Below, piece by piece: positions 1 through 7,606 of a DNA stretch of 64,000 nucleotides. Numbering within the stretch: the first letter of the stretch is position 1; each line of letters begins with the position of its first letter. The notes beneath the pieces were generated by a model that made no database searches, was not told where the DNA came from, and saw only the letters and a program-made list of their open reading frames with translations. Source of the DNA: Centipeda noxia ATCC 43541 (GTDB lineage Bacteria; Bacillota; Negativicutes; Selenomonadales; Selenomonadaceae); NCBI RefSeq assembly GCF_000160555.1, contig NZ_GG749283.1:42402-106401 (forward strand), written 5' to 3'. The translations under genes and the position numbers were made by a program.

Positions 1-735
1 CGGAGCAAAGGTCTGGTGTACATAGGCAATCTGCCGCGGATTGATGAGGCTCTTGCCGTCAAAGCCCATTGCATGGTCGAGTTCCACCTCCGCGCGAAAT
101 CCCTCCTCATCGTCCAGCGCCGTAAACACAGTATCAAAGCACTGAATCCCTGCCTCGCGCGCCGCAAGCAACATGAGACTGCGCGCCGTATTGATCTCGA
201 TGCCGCTGCGCACGGGGCGCACGTGCATGCTCTTGCGGAAATCTCCGCCCGAAATGGCAACGCCGAGCATACGATCCGATGCCTGACAGATTTCCCGTGC
301 ATTCAGGATCCCTTTCGGACTTTCGAGCGCCGCCATGAGAAGGGTCCGCCCCTCCTCAACGCCAAATTCCTTCTCCGCCGCGCGGACATGTTCTTCGATA
401 CACTTCACATCGTCTGCGCTCTCACATTTTGCAATGCGCACCCCATCCGCACCGCCGGCGACACAGACGCGGATATCTTCCTGCCAGTGCGGCGTCTCGA
501 GCCCGTTCATGCGGACAAGCACCTCAGTCTTGCCGTAATCAATGCTCCTCAGCGCATGATAGAGCGAGAAGCGCGCCGCATCCTTCTGGTTCTCCGCCAC
601 CGCATCCTCAAGGTCGAGAATAATGCTGTCCACACCGTAGATATAGGCATCCTTAATCAGGCCCGGACGCTGCGCATTCATGAACATCATCGTACGGCGG
701 AGACGGAATCGCTCCGGTCTTGGTCTTGGAATCAT
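1..735 (-). CDS. citE: Citrate lyase beta subunit (citryl-CoA lyase), 3' end outside window
   Basis: The beta subunit cleaves citryl-ACP to oxaloacetate and acetyl-ACP inside the citrate lyase complex of anaerobic citrate fermentation. The reading frame runs leftwards from an ATG at 735 and leaves the window after 245 codons without a stop. It starts MIPRPRPERFRLRRTMMF and contains the HpcH/HpaI aldolase-family segments DSIILDLEDAVAENQK and GRTLLMAALESPKGIL, which carry the metal-binding acidic residues of CitE proteins. The ATG overlaps the citD stop as ATGA, so the two are translationally coupled. citF is expected just beyond the window edge. Identification is confident; only the missing C-terminus is unknown. 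Confidence 0.93.
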   Translation of the reverse strand, partial: MIPRPRPERFRLRRTMMFMNAQRPGLIKDAYIYGVDSIILDLEDAVAENQKDAARFSLYHALRSIDYGKTEVLVRMNGLETPHWQEDIRVCVAGGADGVRIAKCESADDVKCIEEHVRAAEKEFGVEEGRTLLMAALESPKGILNAREICQASDRMLGVAISGGDFRKSMHVRPVRSGIEINTARSLMLLAAREAGIQCFDTVFTALDDEEGFRAEVELDHAMGFDGKSLINPRQIAYVHQTFAP

Positions 736-1034
736 TGGACTGCACCTCCCCACGGGACATTCTTGTCTGATATTCCGGCACTGCGAAAAACAGCACATTC
801 CACGCGTGCACGAATCGTACAGTCGAGAGCTCCCTGATCCACAATCTGTATACGGACAGACTGTACGCCGAGACGCTCCAGTGTCTCGAGCACAGTTCTC
901 TGAATGGCACGGCCATACTGATTCATCACGCTGCTCTCAATATCGAGCTCAATCCCATTCGCTCCCGGCTCCACAGTGACCCGCACATCGCTTGATTCCA
1001 GCGTTCCCGCCATCGCCGACTTCTCGATCTGCAT
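732..1034 (-). CDS. citD: Citrate lyase acyl carrier protein (gamma subunit)
   Basis: This 100-residue protein carries the 2'-(5''-triphosphoribosyl)-3'-dephospho-CoA prosthetic group of citrate lyase. The N-terminal signature AGTLESSD (residues 9-16) includes Ser14, the expected attachment serine in this family. Its length is normal for CitD. The start ATG at 1034 follows a purine-rich AGGGGGA ribosome-binding site. The stop overlaps the citE start. It is the first gene of a leftward citD-citE operon, divergent from lysR-citC-citX, whose citC and citX products would charge this carrier. Confidence 0.95.
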   Translation of the reverse strand: MQIEKSAMAGTLESSDVRVTVEPGANGIELDIESSVMNQYGRAIQRTVLETLERLGVQSVRIQIVDQGALDCTIRARVECAVFRSAGISDKNVPWGGAVQ

Positions 1035-1066
1035 AACGATTCCCCCTAACTGTTAATTATGGTATC

Positions 1067-1096
1067 ATAATAGCAAGGAGCGTTATATTTTGTAAA
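1067..1096 (-). promoter_or_regulatory. Candidate sigma-70 promoter of citD-citE
   Basis: On the minus strand TTTACA (1096-1091) is followed after 18 bases by TATTAT (1072-1067), about 30 bases upstream of the citD start. It lies in the 199-base AT-rich gap between citD and the divergent LysR gene, where such a regulator would be expected to bind. A TATAAT at 1180-1185 on the plus strand is a possible -10 for lysR, but no good -35 precedes it. Confidence 0.5.
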
Positions 1097-1233
1097 CGCA
1101 CCCGTTTTTCCATTCATGCCATTCCATAAAAGAATGTATCTTCAATATTTTTCAATCGCAAAAGCAATGAATATCATGATATAATAAACAAAACGTATGT
1201 CGTACCTCTTTATTTCCCTGGAGGGAGGATCCA

Positions 1234-2109
1234 ATGGATACGCAAGATATTCAGCTGCTCATGACCCTGCACCGCACAAACAATATCACGCGCGCGGCAG
1301 AGGAACTGTACACGACCCAATCTTCAGTTTCCAAACGTATACGCCAGCTTGAAAAGGAACTGGGGATCATCCTGCTTCTGCGCTCACGACTCGGCATTCA
1401 GTTCACACCGGCAGGAGAGATCGTCCTGCGCCATATCAAAGCCATTACGCGAGAACTTATGACAATGAATCAGGAGCTCAACGACGCCCAGGGGGTGATC
1501 TCCGGCACACTGCGCATCGGCGTATCGATCAATTACGCGATATACCGTTTGCCGCCTCTGCTCCGCCTCTATCAGGAACGCTTTCCGTTGGTTCATACGC
1601 AGCTGACCATCGAAGTCAGCCAGAAAATCTTCTCAATGTTTATTGCGGGACAGACCGAGCTCGCCATCGTACGCGGCGAGCACTCCGACTGGGACGGGCC
1701 TCGTATCCTGCTCGGCCGAGAACCGATCTGCATCATTACCTGCCGAGAGCACAGGAACCTTCCGCTCAGAGAGCTTCCGCAAATCATCCGCAAAGCTGAT
1801 ACCGGAATGGAGCGGGATACAGCGCTCTGGCGCAAGGAAAACAAAATTCCCACGGCAAAAAATCAGATCTTCGCAAATAACACCACGACCTGTATCGAAA
1901 TGGTACGGCAAGGACTCGGCTGGGGCATCGTTCCGAAAATCTGTCTCGCGCACTTTGACGGATGCATCCGTCCCATGCACTTTGCAGACGGCCGTCCTCT
2001 CGTACGATCGACGTACCTGCTCTATACGGAACAGACCGCTGCCCTGCCGCAGATCGACGCCTTCATCAATCTGCTGCGTGAATCCACAAGCCTGCCACAT
2101 ACGGCATAG
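1234..2109 (+). CDS. LysR-family transcriptional regulator of the citrate cluster
   Basis: This 291-residue protein has an N-terminal winged helix-turn-helix (residues about 3-62, including ITRAAEELYTTQSSVSKRIRQ) and a C-terminal periplasmic-binding-protein-like effector domain (about 90-285), the standard LysR layout and length. The start follows an excellent GGAGGGAGG site. It is divergent from citD-citE, and its stop overlaps the citC ribosome-binding site, so it is probably cotranscribed with citC and citX. Control of citrate fermentation in response to citrate or a related metabolite is inferred from this context. The sequence does not show the ligand. Confidence 0.88.
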   Translation: MDTQDIQLLMTLHRTNNITRAAEELYTTQSSVSKRIRQLEKELGIILLLRSRLGIQFTPAGEIVLRHIKAITRELMTMNQELNDAQGVISGTLRIGVSINYAIYRLPPLLRLYQERFPLVHTQLTIEVSQKIFSMFIAGQTELAIVRGEHSDWDGPRILLGREPICIITCREHRNLPLRELPQIIRKADTGMERDTALWRKENKIPTAKNQIFANNTTTCIEMVRQGLGWGIVPKICLAHFDGCIRPMHFADGRPLVRSTYLLYTEQTAALPQIDAFINLLRESTSLPHTA

Positions 2110-2118
2110 GAGGTAATC

Positions 2119-3162
2119 ATGATAACAACAATCTATCCGTCTGACCATGCGGGTACTGCTCAAGTACAAGCGCTGCTTGAAAAGGAAGGTCTCCGCATGG
2201 ACGCAAATATCGACTACACCTGCGCCGTCCTCGATGACGCGCATCAGGTCATCGCAACAGGCAGCTGCTACGCCAACACGCTGCGCTGCTTTGCCGTAGA
2301 TGACGCACATCAGGGAAAAGGCTTGCTGAACAAAGTCCTCACCCATCTCATGAATGTCCAGCAGGAACGCGGGAACTCCTCTGTCTTTCTCTATACGAAG
2401 GGCGCCTCCGCCCCCTTCTTCTGCAGTCTCGGCTTCCATGAGATTGCACGCGTCTCTGATACCATCGTCTTTCTCGAAAATCGGAGCTGGGGCTTCCCAG
2501 AGTATCTGAAAAAATTACAGGCAGAAACAGGAGCAGGAGTGGCACACAGCACGGCGGCAGCGATTATACTGAATGCAAACCCGTTCACGTATGGCCATCT
2601 GTATCTCGTGGAGCAGGCTGCGGCGGAGAACGATCTCCTGCATCTCTTTGTGGTCAGTGAGGATGTGAGCTTCTTCCCCTATGATATACGCGATCGCCTC
2701 GTACGCGAGGGAACCGCACATCTGAAGAATATCGTCCATCACGCAACGGGTCCCTACATGATCAGCCAGGCGACCTTCCCCAGCTATTTTCAAAAGGATG
2801 AGGATGCGGCGATCCGCAGCCATGCACAGCTCGATATCGCCGTTTTTTCGCGTATCGCACAGGCGCTCTCCATCACTCGCCGCTATGTTGGTGAAGAACA
2901 GGCGAGCCGTGTCACACGCCTCTACAATGAAATTATGCTCCACGATCTCCCGCTTGCCGGCATCGAATGCAGAGTGATCCCGCGCAAGGAACGCGAAGGA
3001 GCACCCATCAGCGCATCCACCGTCCGCCGTGCGATACAGTCCGGCAGTATGGACGCCCTTCCCGCGCTCGTACCGCCGACAACACTGGCTTTCCTTCAGA
3101 GCGAAGAAAGTGCCGCCATCCGCAAAAAAATTGCAGAGGCAGCAGATGTCGTACATTATTGA
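2119..3162 (+). CDS. citC: [Citrate (pro-3S)-lyase] ligase
   Basis: CitC acetylates the thiol of the citrate lyase prosthetic group with acetate and ATP, switching the enzyme on. The 347-residue protein has an N-terminal GNAT-like domain (about 1-130, with FAVDDAHQGKGLLNKVL) and a C-terminal nucleotidyltransferase domain. That domain begins IILNANPFTYGH (149-160) and carries the ISASTVRRAI motif near 295-305. The ATG follows AGGAGGT, which overlaps the lysR stop. It sits between lysR and citX in the same orientation, as expected for a citrate lyase maturation operon. Length and both domains match the family. Confidence 0.94.
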   Translation: MITTIYPSDHAGTAQVQALLEKEGLRMDANIDYTCAVLDDAHQVIATGSCYANTLRCFAVDDAHQGKGLLNKVLTHLMNVQQERGNSSVFLYTKGASAPFFCSLGFHEIARVSDTIVFLENRSWGFPEYLKKLQAETGAGVAHSTAAAIILNANPFTYGHLYLVEQAAAENDLLHLFVVSEDVSFFPYDIRDRLVREGTAHLKNIVHHATGPYMISQATFPSYFQKDEDAAIRSHAQLDIAVFSRIAQALSITRRYVGEEQASRVTRLYNEIMLHDLPLAGIECRVIPRKEREGAPISASTVRRAIQSGSMDALPALVPPTTLAFLQSEESAAIRKKIAEAADVVHY

Positions 3163-3173
3163 AAGGAGCCATA

Positions 3174-3683
3174 ATGCTCAGCGGTATCCCTGTGGAACTT
3201 TCCGCCATGCTCGCCGCACGTGAAGAACGCGCAAGGCAACAGGATGCTTGGCTGAAGCAATATCAATGCCCGCTGCTCTCGTTTACCCTCAATATCCCGG
3301 GCCCCGTTAAGACCTCCCCGGCGCTTCGTCGTGCTTTTGAGACCGGACTCTCGGCGCTGCAGGAGCATTTGACAGGTATGCATCTGTCTCCCATTGCACA
3401 GATGCAGGTGCATGCAGCAACTGGGGATGAGGCTCTCGTTGCCGTCAAAGGAGATGCCGCGTCATTGAAAGAGCTCTGTATCCGCATCGAGGAGACGCAC
3501 CCGCTCGGTCGTCTCTTCGACTTTGATGTTCTCACAGCAGATGGGATAAAACTCTCCCGCCCACTCCCGCGCCGCTGTCTGCTCTGCACAGAACAGGCTC
3601 AGGTCTGTGCACGCAGCCGGCATCACTCTATCGAAGAACTGACAAATGAAATCGAGCGCCTCCTTTCTGTATATTTCAAATAA
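3174..3683 (+). CDS. citX: Apo-citrate lyase phosphoribosyl-dephospho-CoA transferase
   Basis: CitX transfers the phosphoribosyl-dephospho-CoA group to the serine of CitD. The 169-residue product begins MLSGIPVELSAMLAAREER after an AAAGGAG site 11 bases beyond the citC stop. It contains HPLGRLFDFDVLTADG and the C-terminal cysteine/arginine signature RRCLLCTEQAQVCARSRHH typical of CitX. The reading frame is open further upstream, but that would overlap citC and lacks an RBS, so the internal ATG is chosen. CitG, which makes the prosthetic group precursor, is not in the window. Confidence 0.9.
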   Translation: MLSGIPVELSAMLAAREERARQQDAWLKQYQCPLLSFTLNIPGPVKTSPALRRAFETGLSALQEHLTGMHLSPIAQMQVHAATGDEALVAVKGDAASLKELCIRIEETHPLGRLFDFDVLTADGIKLSRPLPRRCLLCTEQAQVCARSRHHSIEELTNEIERLLSVYFK

Positions 3684-3695
3684 AGTATAGAAAAT

Positions 3696-3738
3696 GGGAC
3701 TGCCCTGCAAAGCTGATTGAGCCTTGCAGGGCAGTCCC
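3696..3738. terminator. Bidirectional terminator between citX and a convergent small gene
   Basis: A perfect 15-bp stem, GGGACTGCCCTGCAA with its complement, encloses a short loop. It is followed by GTCTTT rightwards and by ATTTTC leftwards. It lies 12 bases after the citX stop and 35 bases beyond the stop of the convergent small secreted protein, so it probably serves both. Confidence 0.8.
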
Positions 3739-3773
3739 GTCTTTATGCCGCTTTACGGCAATCTCCTAAATGC

Positions 3774-4103
3774 TTAACGATGCCAAGGTCTGTCGTTCCG
3801 ATAATCTCTTTTGATGTTCTGTACCGCCTGATCATGACGCTTCTGCTCTTTTTGCATCGCACGGTTATACTTTGCCTGATCGCCGTCGCGGCGGAACTCA
3901 AAACGGATCTTGCGTACATTCTGCTCGTGGACGCGATCCTCTTCCCGCATGCGGAAGCTATACTCATTCGAGGTACCGTTTTCATAGCGGAGCGGCTGAT
4001 AGATTTGCGCCGCCTCGGCGCTGCTGACCGTCGCCCCCATCATGCTGAGTCCCATCGCAGCAGCGAGAACCCCTGAGATGTATTTCTTTGACATGTTTTT
4101 CAT
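3774..4103 (-). CDS. Small secreted basic protein of unknown function
   Basis: I do not recognise a family. The 109-residue product has a clear signal peptide: a basic start MKNMSKKYIS, a hydrophobic core GVLAAAMGLSMMGATVSS and an AEA cleavage site near residue 31. The mature part is highly charged, rich in Arg, Lys, Asp, Glu and Gln, with no hydrophobic segment (for example NRAMQKEQKRHDQAVQNIKR). That suggests a mostly helical periplasmic or surface protein. The start follows AAAGGGG. It is monocistronic, facing citX across a shared terminator. A 6-bp inverted repeat AATAAA-CCA-TTTATT at 4174-4188 upstream could be an operator. Confidence 0.72.
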   Translation of the reverse strand: MKNMSKKYISGVLAAAMGLSMMGATVSSAEAAQIYQPLRYENGTSNEYSFRMREEDRVHEQNVRKIRFEFRRDGDQAKYNRAMQKEQKRHDQAVQNIKRDYRNDRPWHR

Positions 4104-4261
4104 AAGTATTTTCCCCTTTCGCTTGGATGCTTTTTGAGGATAATCTATTTACCTTGGATATTGTTTAAGCGCAAATAAACCATTTATTAGATCAACACAG
4201 CAGTCCGATTGATGAACGAACAGCTTGAACAAAGACATACCCCGTCTTCATTTTTTCCAAT

Positions 4262-4287
4262 AAAAAACCGCATCTGTAAAGATGCGG
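4262..4287 (-). terminator. Terminator of the rpsF-ssb-rpsR operon
   Basis: On the minus strand CCGCATC, a six-base loop and GATGCGG are followed by TTTTTT. It begins 12 bases after the rpsR stop. This is a textbook intrinsic terminator. Confidence 0.88.
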
Positions 4288-4298
4288 CATTGATCTTC

Positions 4299-4532
4299 TT
4301 ACTCTGCAGTGAACGGAAGAAGCGCGATATTGCGTGCCCGTTTGATTGCGAGCGTTACCTGACGCTGATGCTTTGCACAGTTTCCAGAAATGCGGCGCGG
4401 AAGAATCTTCCCGCGCTCTGTCGTGAAGCGGCGCAGCTTTGCAGCATCCTTATAGTCGATATGATCTACCTTGTCCACGCAGAACGAGCAGACCTTGCGA
4501 CGAGGCTTGCGGCCTCGATCTCGTTTCATCAT
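4299..4532 (-). CDS. rpsR: 30S ribosomal protein S18
   Basis: S18 binds with S6 to the platform of the small ribosomal subunit. The 77-residue product has the conserved S18 core [19 protein letters not shown], and an N-terminal CSFC pair as found in zinc-type S18 variants (only two of the usual cysteines are visible here). An AAGGAGGG site precedes the ATG. It is the last gene of the conserved rpsF-ssb-rpsR operon and is followed directly by a terminator. Length and sequence are normal. Confidence 0.96.
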   Translation of the reverse strand: MMKRDRGRKPRRKVCSFCVDKVDHIDYKDAAKLRRFTTERGKILPRRISGNCAKHQRQVTLAIKRARNIALLPFTAE

Positions 4533-4574
4533 TTTTGCTGTCCCTCCTTATTACGGGATATACTGAGCAGATGC

Positions 4575-5021
4575 TCAGAACGGAATATCGTCGTCCGGAA
4601 TCACGGGACCCATCATATCCGGTGCAGAACCCCCTGCAGCAGGCGCTGTGCCATGCCCCGCTGGCGCATCAAAACCGCCTGCGGCACCGCCGGAATTCTT
4701 GGAGTCGAGAAACTCTACATTGTCCGCTACAACATCCGTTGCATATTTGCGCTGTCCATCGCTGCCGTCATAGCTGCGCACCTGAATACGTCCTTCGACG
4801 CCGATACGGCGGCCCTTGGTCAGGTTGTTTCCGCAAATTTCAGCAAGTTTTTCCCAACAGGTCACAGGGATAAAATCTGCTGTCTGCTGTCCCTCCTGCT
4901 GTGCTGTCCGCGAAAAGCGGCGGTCTACCGCAACCGTAAAGCGGCAAAAAGCCTTTCCGCTCTGTGTATAGCGAATCTCTGGATCGCGCGTAAGGCGCCC
5001 GATCAGTATAACTCTGTTCAT
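4575..5021 (-). CDS. ssb: Single-stranded DNA-binding protein
   Basis: SSB coats single-stranded DNA during replication, repair and recombination. The 148-residue protein starts MNRVILIGRLTRDPEIRYT, has an OB fold over about residues 1-105, a Gly/Ala/Pro-rich linker, and the acidic interaction tail DDDIPF that recruits partner proteins. An AGGAGAG site precedes the ATG. It lies between rpsF and rpsR as in most Firmicutes, so its expression is tied to ribosomal protein synthesis. Confidence 0.97.
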   Translation of the reverse strand: MNRVILIGRLTRDPEIRYTQSGKAFCRFTVAVDRRFSRTAQQEGQQTADFIPVTCWEKLAEICGNNLTKGRRIGVEGRIQVRSYDGSDGQRKYATDVVADNVEFLDSKNSGGAAGGFDAPAGHGTAPAAGGSAPDMMGPVIPDDDIPF

Positions 5022-5064
5022 TGTTTTCTCTCTCCTGTGTGATGGCGTTCCGTCACAGATCGAC

Positions 5065-5358
5065 TTACTCCTCGACTCCGTCCGCGCGAACGATCATGTG
5101 CTTAAGCAGCTCGTCAGTGATCTTCATCACGCGATCGCATTCAGCGACACAGGCGGGCTCTGCATTAACGTACAGCAGAACATAATATCCTTCGGTATTG
5201 TCCTTGATCTCATAGGCTAGGCGCTTCTTGCCCCAGCGGTCCTCTTTTTCAATCGTACCGCCATTGGCCTGAATGAGCTTTGTGAACTTCTCGATGACGG
5301 CGTTTGTCGCTTCTTCCTCCATCGGCTTCACGATAAATATGACTTCGTACAATCTCAC
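5065..5358 (-). CDS. rpsF: 30S ribosomal protein S6
   Basis: The product begins (M)[16 protein letters not shown] and has the alpha/beta ferredoxin-like S6 fold, with [19 protein letters not shown]. The start is taken as GTG at 5358, directly behind a strong GAGGAGGTGA site. This gives 97 residues, the normal S6 length. An upstream in-frame ATG would add 32 residues unlike S6 and has no ribosome-binding site. It is the first gene of the rpsF-ssb-rpsR operon. Confidence 0.95.
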   Translation of the reverse strand: MRLYEVIFIVKPMEEEATNAVIEKFTKLIQANGGTIEKEDRWGKKRLAYEIKDNTEGYYVLLYVNAEPACVAECDRVMKITDELLKHMIVRADGVEE

Positions 5359-5459
5359 GAAATCACCTCCTCTTTGGTCTTTGGCCGCCGATCTCGTCGA
5401 CGGCAGAGTTATTCTTATGTGCGCGCACAAAAAAAGCATACGCTCACGCGACAAAAGTT

Positions 5460-5488
5460 AGTATAGCATGTTTGACAGCGACACGCAA
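5460..5488 (-). promoter_or_regulatory. Candidate promoter of rpsF-ssb-rpsR
   Basis: On the minus strand TTGCGT (5488-5483) is followed after 17 bases by TATACT (5465-5460), preceded by an extended TGC. It is roughly 100 bases upstream of the rpsF GTG and leaves a leader of about 95 bases that could hold an S6/S18 autoregulatory structure. Confidence 0.55.
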
Positions 5489-5534
5489 GGGTTTTACAAA
5501 AGTGAACAACAAGAATCTTCTATAATGAGAAGAA

Positions 5535-5567
5535 GCTTCAATCCGCATGCTCTACAAAGGAGCGCCC
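5535..5567 (-). repeat. Degenerate trailer-end CRISPR repeat
   Basis: GCTTCAATCC at 5535-5544 matches nine of the first ten bases of the array repeat and is exactly 67 bases before the same point of the first intact repeat, the normal array period. The remainder of the unit has diverged. Its position farthest from the leader fits decay of the oldest repeat. The 34 bases at 5568-5601 would then be a fossil spacer. Confidence 0.6.
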
Positions 5568-5601
5568 CCCTTCTCCATGTCGGCGCTGTATATCATCATG
5601 A

Positions 5602-6104
5602 ATTTCAATCCACGCGCCCCATGCGGGGCGCGACCACACTGGATGACCTTCGTGGCAGCGGCAGCCTTGTTTCAATCCACGCGCCCCATGCAGGGCGCGA
5701 CAACTGCAGGACATCCGCAATATCCGCATCAATGAGTTTCAATCCACGCGCCCCGTGTGGGGCGCGACATGGGCTTACGGTCTTTGTCCCGTTCCCTCAT
5801 GGCGTTTCAATCCACGCGCCCCATGCGGGGCGCGACGACAAATAAGCGTCTGCATCGTCCCGGACAGACCGTTTCAATCCACGCGCCCCATGCGGGGCGC
5901 GACAGGCACTGAGCAATGCGGGTGCCCGCCGGAAGCTGTTTCAATCCACGCGCCCCATGCGGGGCGCGACGCGCATCGGGGTGTGCTGCGTTCCAGTCGC
6001 GGAGGTTTCAATCCACGCGCCCCGTGTGGGGCGCGACGCGGCACGGGCGTTGAAGTGCGGGAGGACAACGAATTTCAATCCACGCGCCCCGTGTGGGGCG
6101 CGAC
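5602..6104 (-). CRISPR. Type I-C CRISPR array: 8 intact 33-base repeats, 7 spacers
   Basis: Repeats start at 5602, 5669, 5736, 5804, 5871, 5938, 6005 and 6072. In plus orientation they read GTTTCAATCCACGCGCCCC, a four-base loop, then GGGGCGCGAC. Read leftwards they end in ATTGAAAC, as usual for type I-C, with a GCGCCCC/GGGGCGC stem. Spacers are 34 bases, except the 35-base one at 5769-5803. Transcription is taken as leftwards, the same as the cas operon, with the leader at 6105-6277. Repeats at 5736, 6005 and 6072 have a GTGT loop instead of ATGC. The repeat at 5669 has one stem mismatch. The repeats at 5602 and 6072 begin with A instead of G. Spacer targets cannot be identified from this window. 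Confidence 0.97.
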
Positions 6105-6277
6105 GGCAAAAGAGGTCACGACTTCCCCCTTTTGCCACGTATTTATGGGCATTCCCCTCCACAAATACGATTTTCTCGGCACCTGAGACCCACGCCCCTC
6201 CTGCGGCATGATTCTCGCACCTATATTTTTACATTCTGTTTTCTGTTCACTTCACCTTCGCACTCAGTAATAAATGC
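6105..6277 (-). promoter_or_regulatory. CRISPR leader
   Basis: These 173 bases lie between the cas2 stop and the first repeat and hold no convincing gene. The cas2 end of the leader (about 6180-6277) is AT-richer than the array. The end touching the array carries a perfect 8-bp inverted repeat, GGCAAAAG (6105-6112) and CTTTTGCC (6129-6136). The role as promoter and spacer-integration site is inferred from position and from type I-C convention. Confidence 0.7.
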
Positions 6278-6568
6278 TCAGATGATGATGGCCGCCTCCA
6301 AGTCATAGGACTCTTTAACACCATAATGCGTTACTTTCGGTCCTTTATCCTTTCCGAGGTAGTAAAATCGCAGGCTATCTTCCTGCAGGTCAATGATATC
6401 CAACAGCGCAAGTTCCAATTGCTTACATTGGGTTGGATCCACCTTACACTCAAAGACAGAGTTCTGCACGCGCTGCCCATAGGCTCTGCATTTTCGTGCG
6501 ACCTGGCGCAGCCTCCTGCGCCCATCGGCGTCAACTGTACTGATATCATAGGTGATCAAAACATACAT
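6278..6568 (-). CDS. cas2: CRISPR-associated endonuclease Cas2, type I-C
   Basis: Cas2 dimerises and scaffolds the Cas1 integrase during spacer acquisition. The 96-residue product starts MYVLITYDISTVDADGRRRL, with the family aspartate at position 8 in the ferredoxin-like fold. It contains QNSVFECKV and ends in the RFYYLGKD strand region. Length is normal. It is the last cas gene, nine bases after cas1, and directly precedes the leader. Confidence 0.96.
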   Translation of the reverse strand: MYVLITYDISTVDADGRRRLRQVARKCRAYGQRVQNSVFECKVDPTQCKQLELALLDIIDLQEDSLRFYYLGKDKGPKVTHYGVKESYDLEAAIII

Positions 6569-6577
6569 AGCAAGTAC

Positions 6578-7606
6578 CTACTTCCACAAAAATGGCGGGT
6601 AGGCATCAAGATCCCCACGCAGATGGCGTGCAAGCAGCATTGCCTGCACATGAGGAACAAGCCCCCATTTGATTTTTTCCTCTAAAAAAGGATGTGTCAT
6701 CATCCCCTCTTTGTGTGCATGCCATGCCTCCAGAATCTTTTTACGCCCATCATCGGTCAGATATACGGCGCCGCCCTCTTCTAGGCGAAAATCCTTGCCG
6801 CTGATCTTCTTGGTATTGACCATGGAAAATGCCGTACGATCCGCCATTGGGCGCAGTTCCTCCATGAGGTCAAGTGCGAGTGACTGTCTGCCCGGGCGAT
6901 CACGATGCAGAAAACCGACATAGGAGTCCAATCCCACCCCTTCAAGTGCCGCCCCTACATCATTCATGAGGAGGGCATAGAGGAAAGATAAGAGACAGTT
7001 CATATTGTCGAGCGGCGGTCTGCGGTTACGCTCAGTAAAAAAGAACTCTCCTTTTTGTTTGAGTATCATATCATCAAACACAGAGAAATAGCTGACGGCA
7101 GCCTTACCCTCGACGCCGCGGAGTTCCTCCAAATCAGATGCACACGTTGCCTCATGACAGGATGTCTGGAGAAAGTCACTGACACTCTGAAATTTCTCCT
7201 CATCAATTCGCATGGCATGGTCTCTGCGCGTCCGCTCGATCATCCAGCGCGCATTATAGATCTTGCCAAGGATGAAGTTCTTCGCAAGTGCAAGACTGGC
7301 AGTCTCATCATCTGCACGACGATACTGCTCCCTGCGCAAGAGGACGTTGCCATTCATCTTTCCGATAACGCGCGCCTGAAATCTCCCCTCCGAGCTCATG
7401 AACGTCAATGCAATATTTTCCTCTGCGCATTTCCGCATGAGCGCAGGGCTCGCTCCCGTGTAGCCAAAGGTTGTAATCTGCTCAAAGTTATGAAGCGGAA
7501 AACGAGCCAGTTCCTTCTCCTCCCGAACGACCACAACATTGCCGCCGTCCAACGCCAAATACGCCTCATCCTGATTGACAAAAAGTGTGTTCAAAAGAGG
7601 CTTCAT
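6578..7606 (-). CDS. cas1: CRISPR-associated endonuclease/integrase Cas1, type I-C
   Basis: Cas1 is the metal-dependent integrase that inserts new spacers at the leader end. The 342-residue protein starts MKPLLNTLFVNQDEAYLAL. The C-terminal helical domain carries the catalytic signature GFLHRDRPGRQSLALDLMEE, with His and Asp metal ligands; the glutamate ligand lies upstream in the same domain. Its start overlaps the cas4 stop as ATGA. Length and motifs are complete, so adaptation should be functional. Confidence 0.96.
   Translation of the reverse strand: MKPLLNTLFVNQDEAYLALDGGNVVVVREEKELARFPLHNFEQITTFGYTGASPALMRKCAEENIALTFMSSEGRFQARVIGKMNGNVLLRREQYRRADDETASLALAKNFILGKIYNARWMIERTRRDHAMRIDEEKFQSVSDFLQTSCHEATCASDLEELRGVEGKAAVSYFSVFDDMILKQKGEFFFTERNRRPPLDNMNCLLSFLYALLMNDVGAALEGVGLDSYVGFLHRDRPGRQSLALDLMEELRPMADRTAFSMVNTKKISGKDFRLEEGGAVYLTDDGRKKILEAWHAHKEGMMTHPFLEEKIKWGLVPHVQAMLLARHLRGDLDAYPPFLWK

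Noticed and set aside
16..837. Long rightward open frame over citE
   Set aside because: It is antisense to the clear CitE coding frame and has no family resemblance or RBS.
5468..6308. Open frames through the CRISPR array encoding repeated PRAPCGAR-like peptides
   Set aside because: The peptide repeats are just translations of the CRISPR repeats; there is no start signal and no codon bias.
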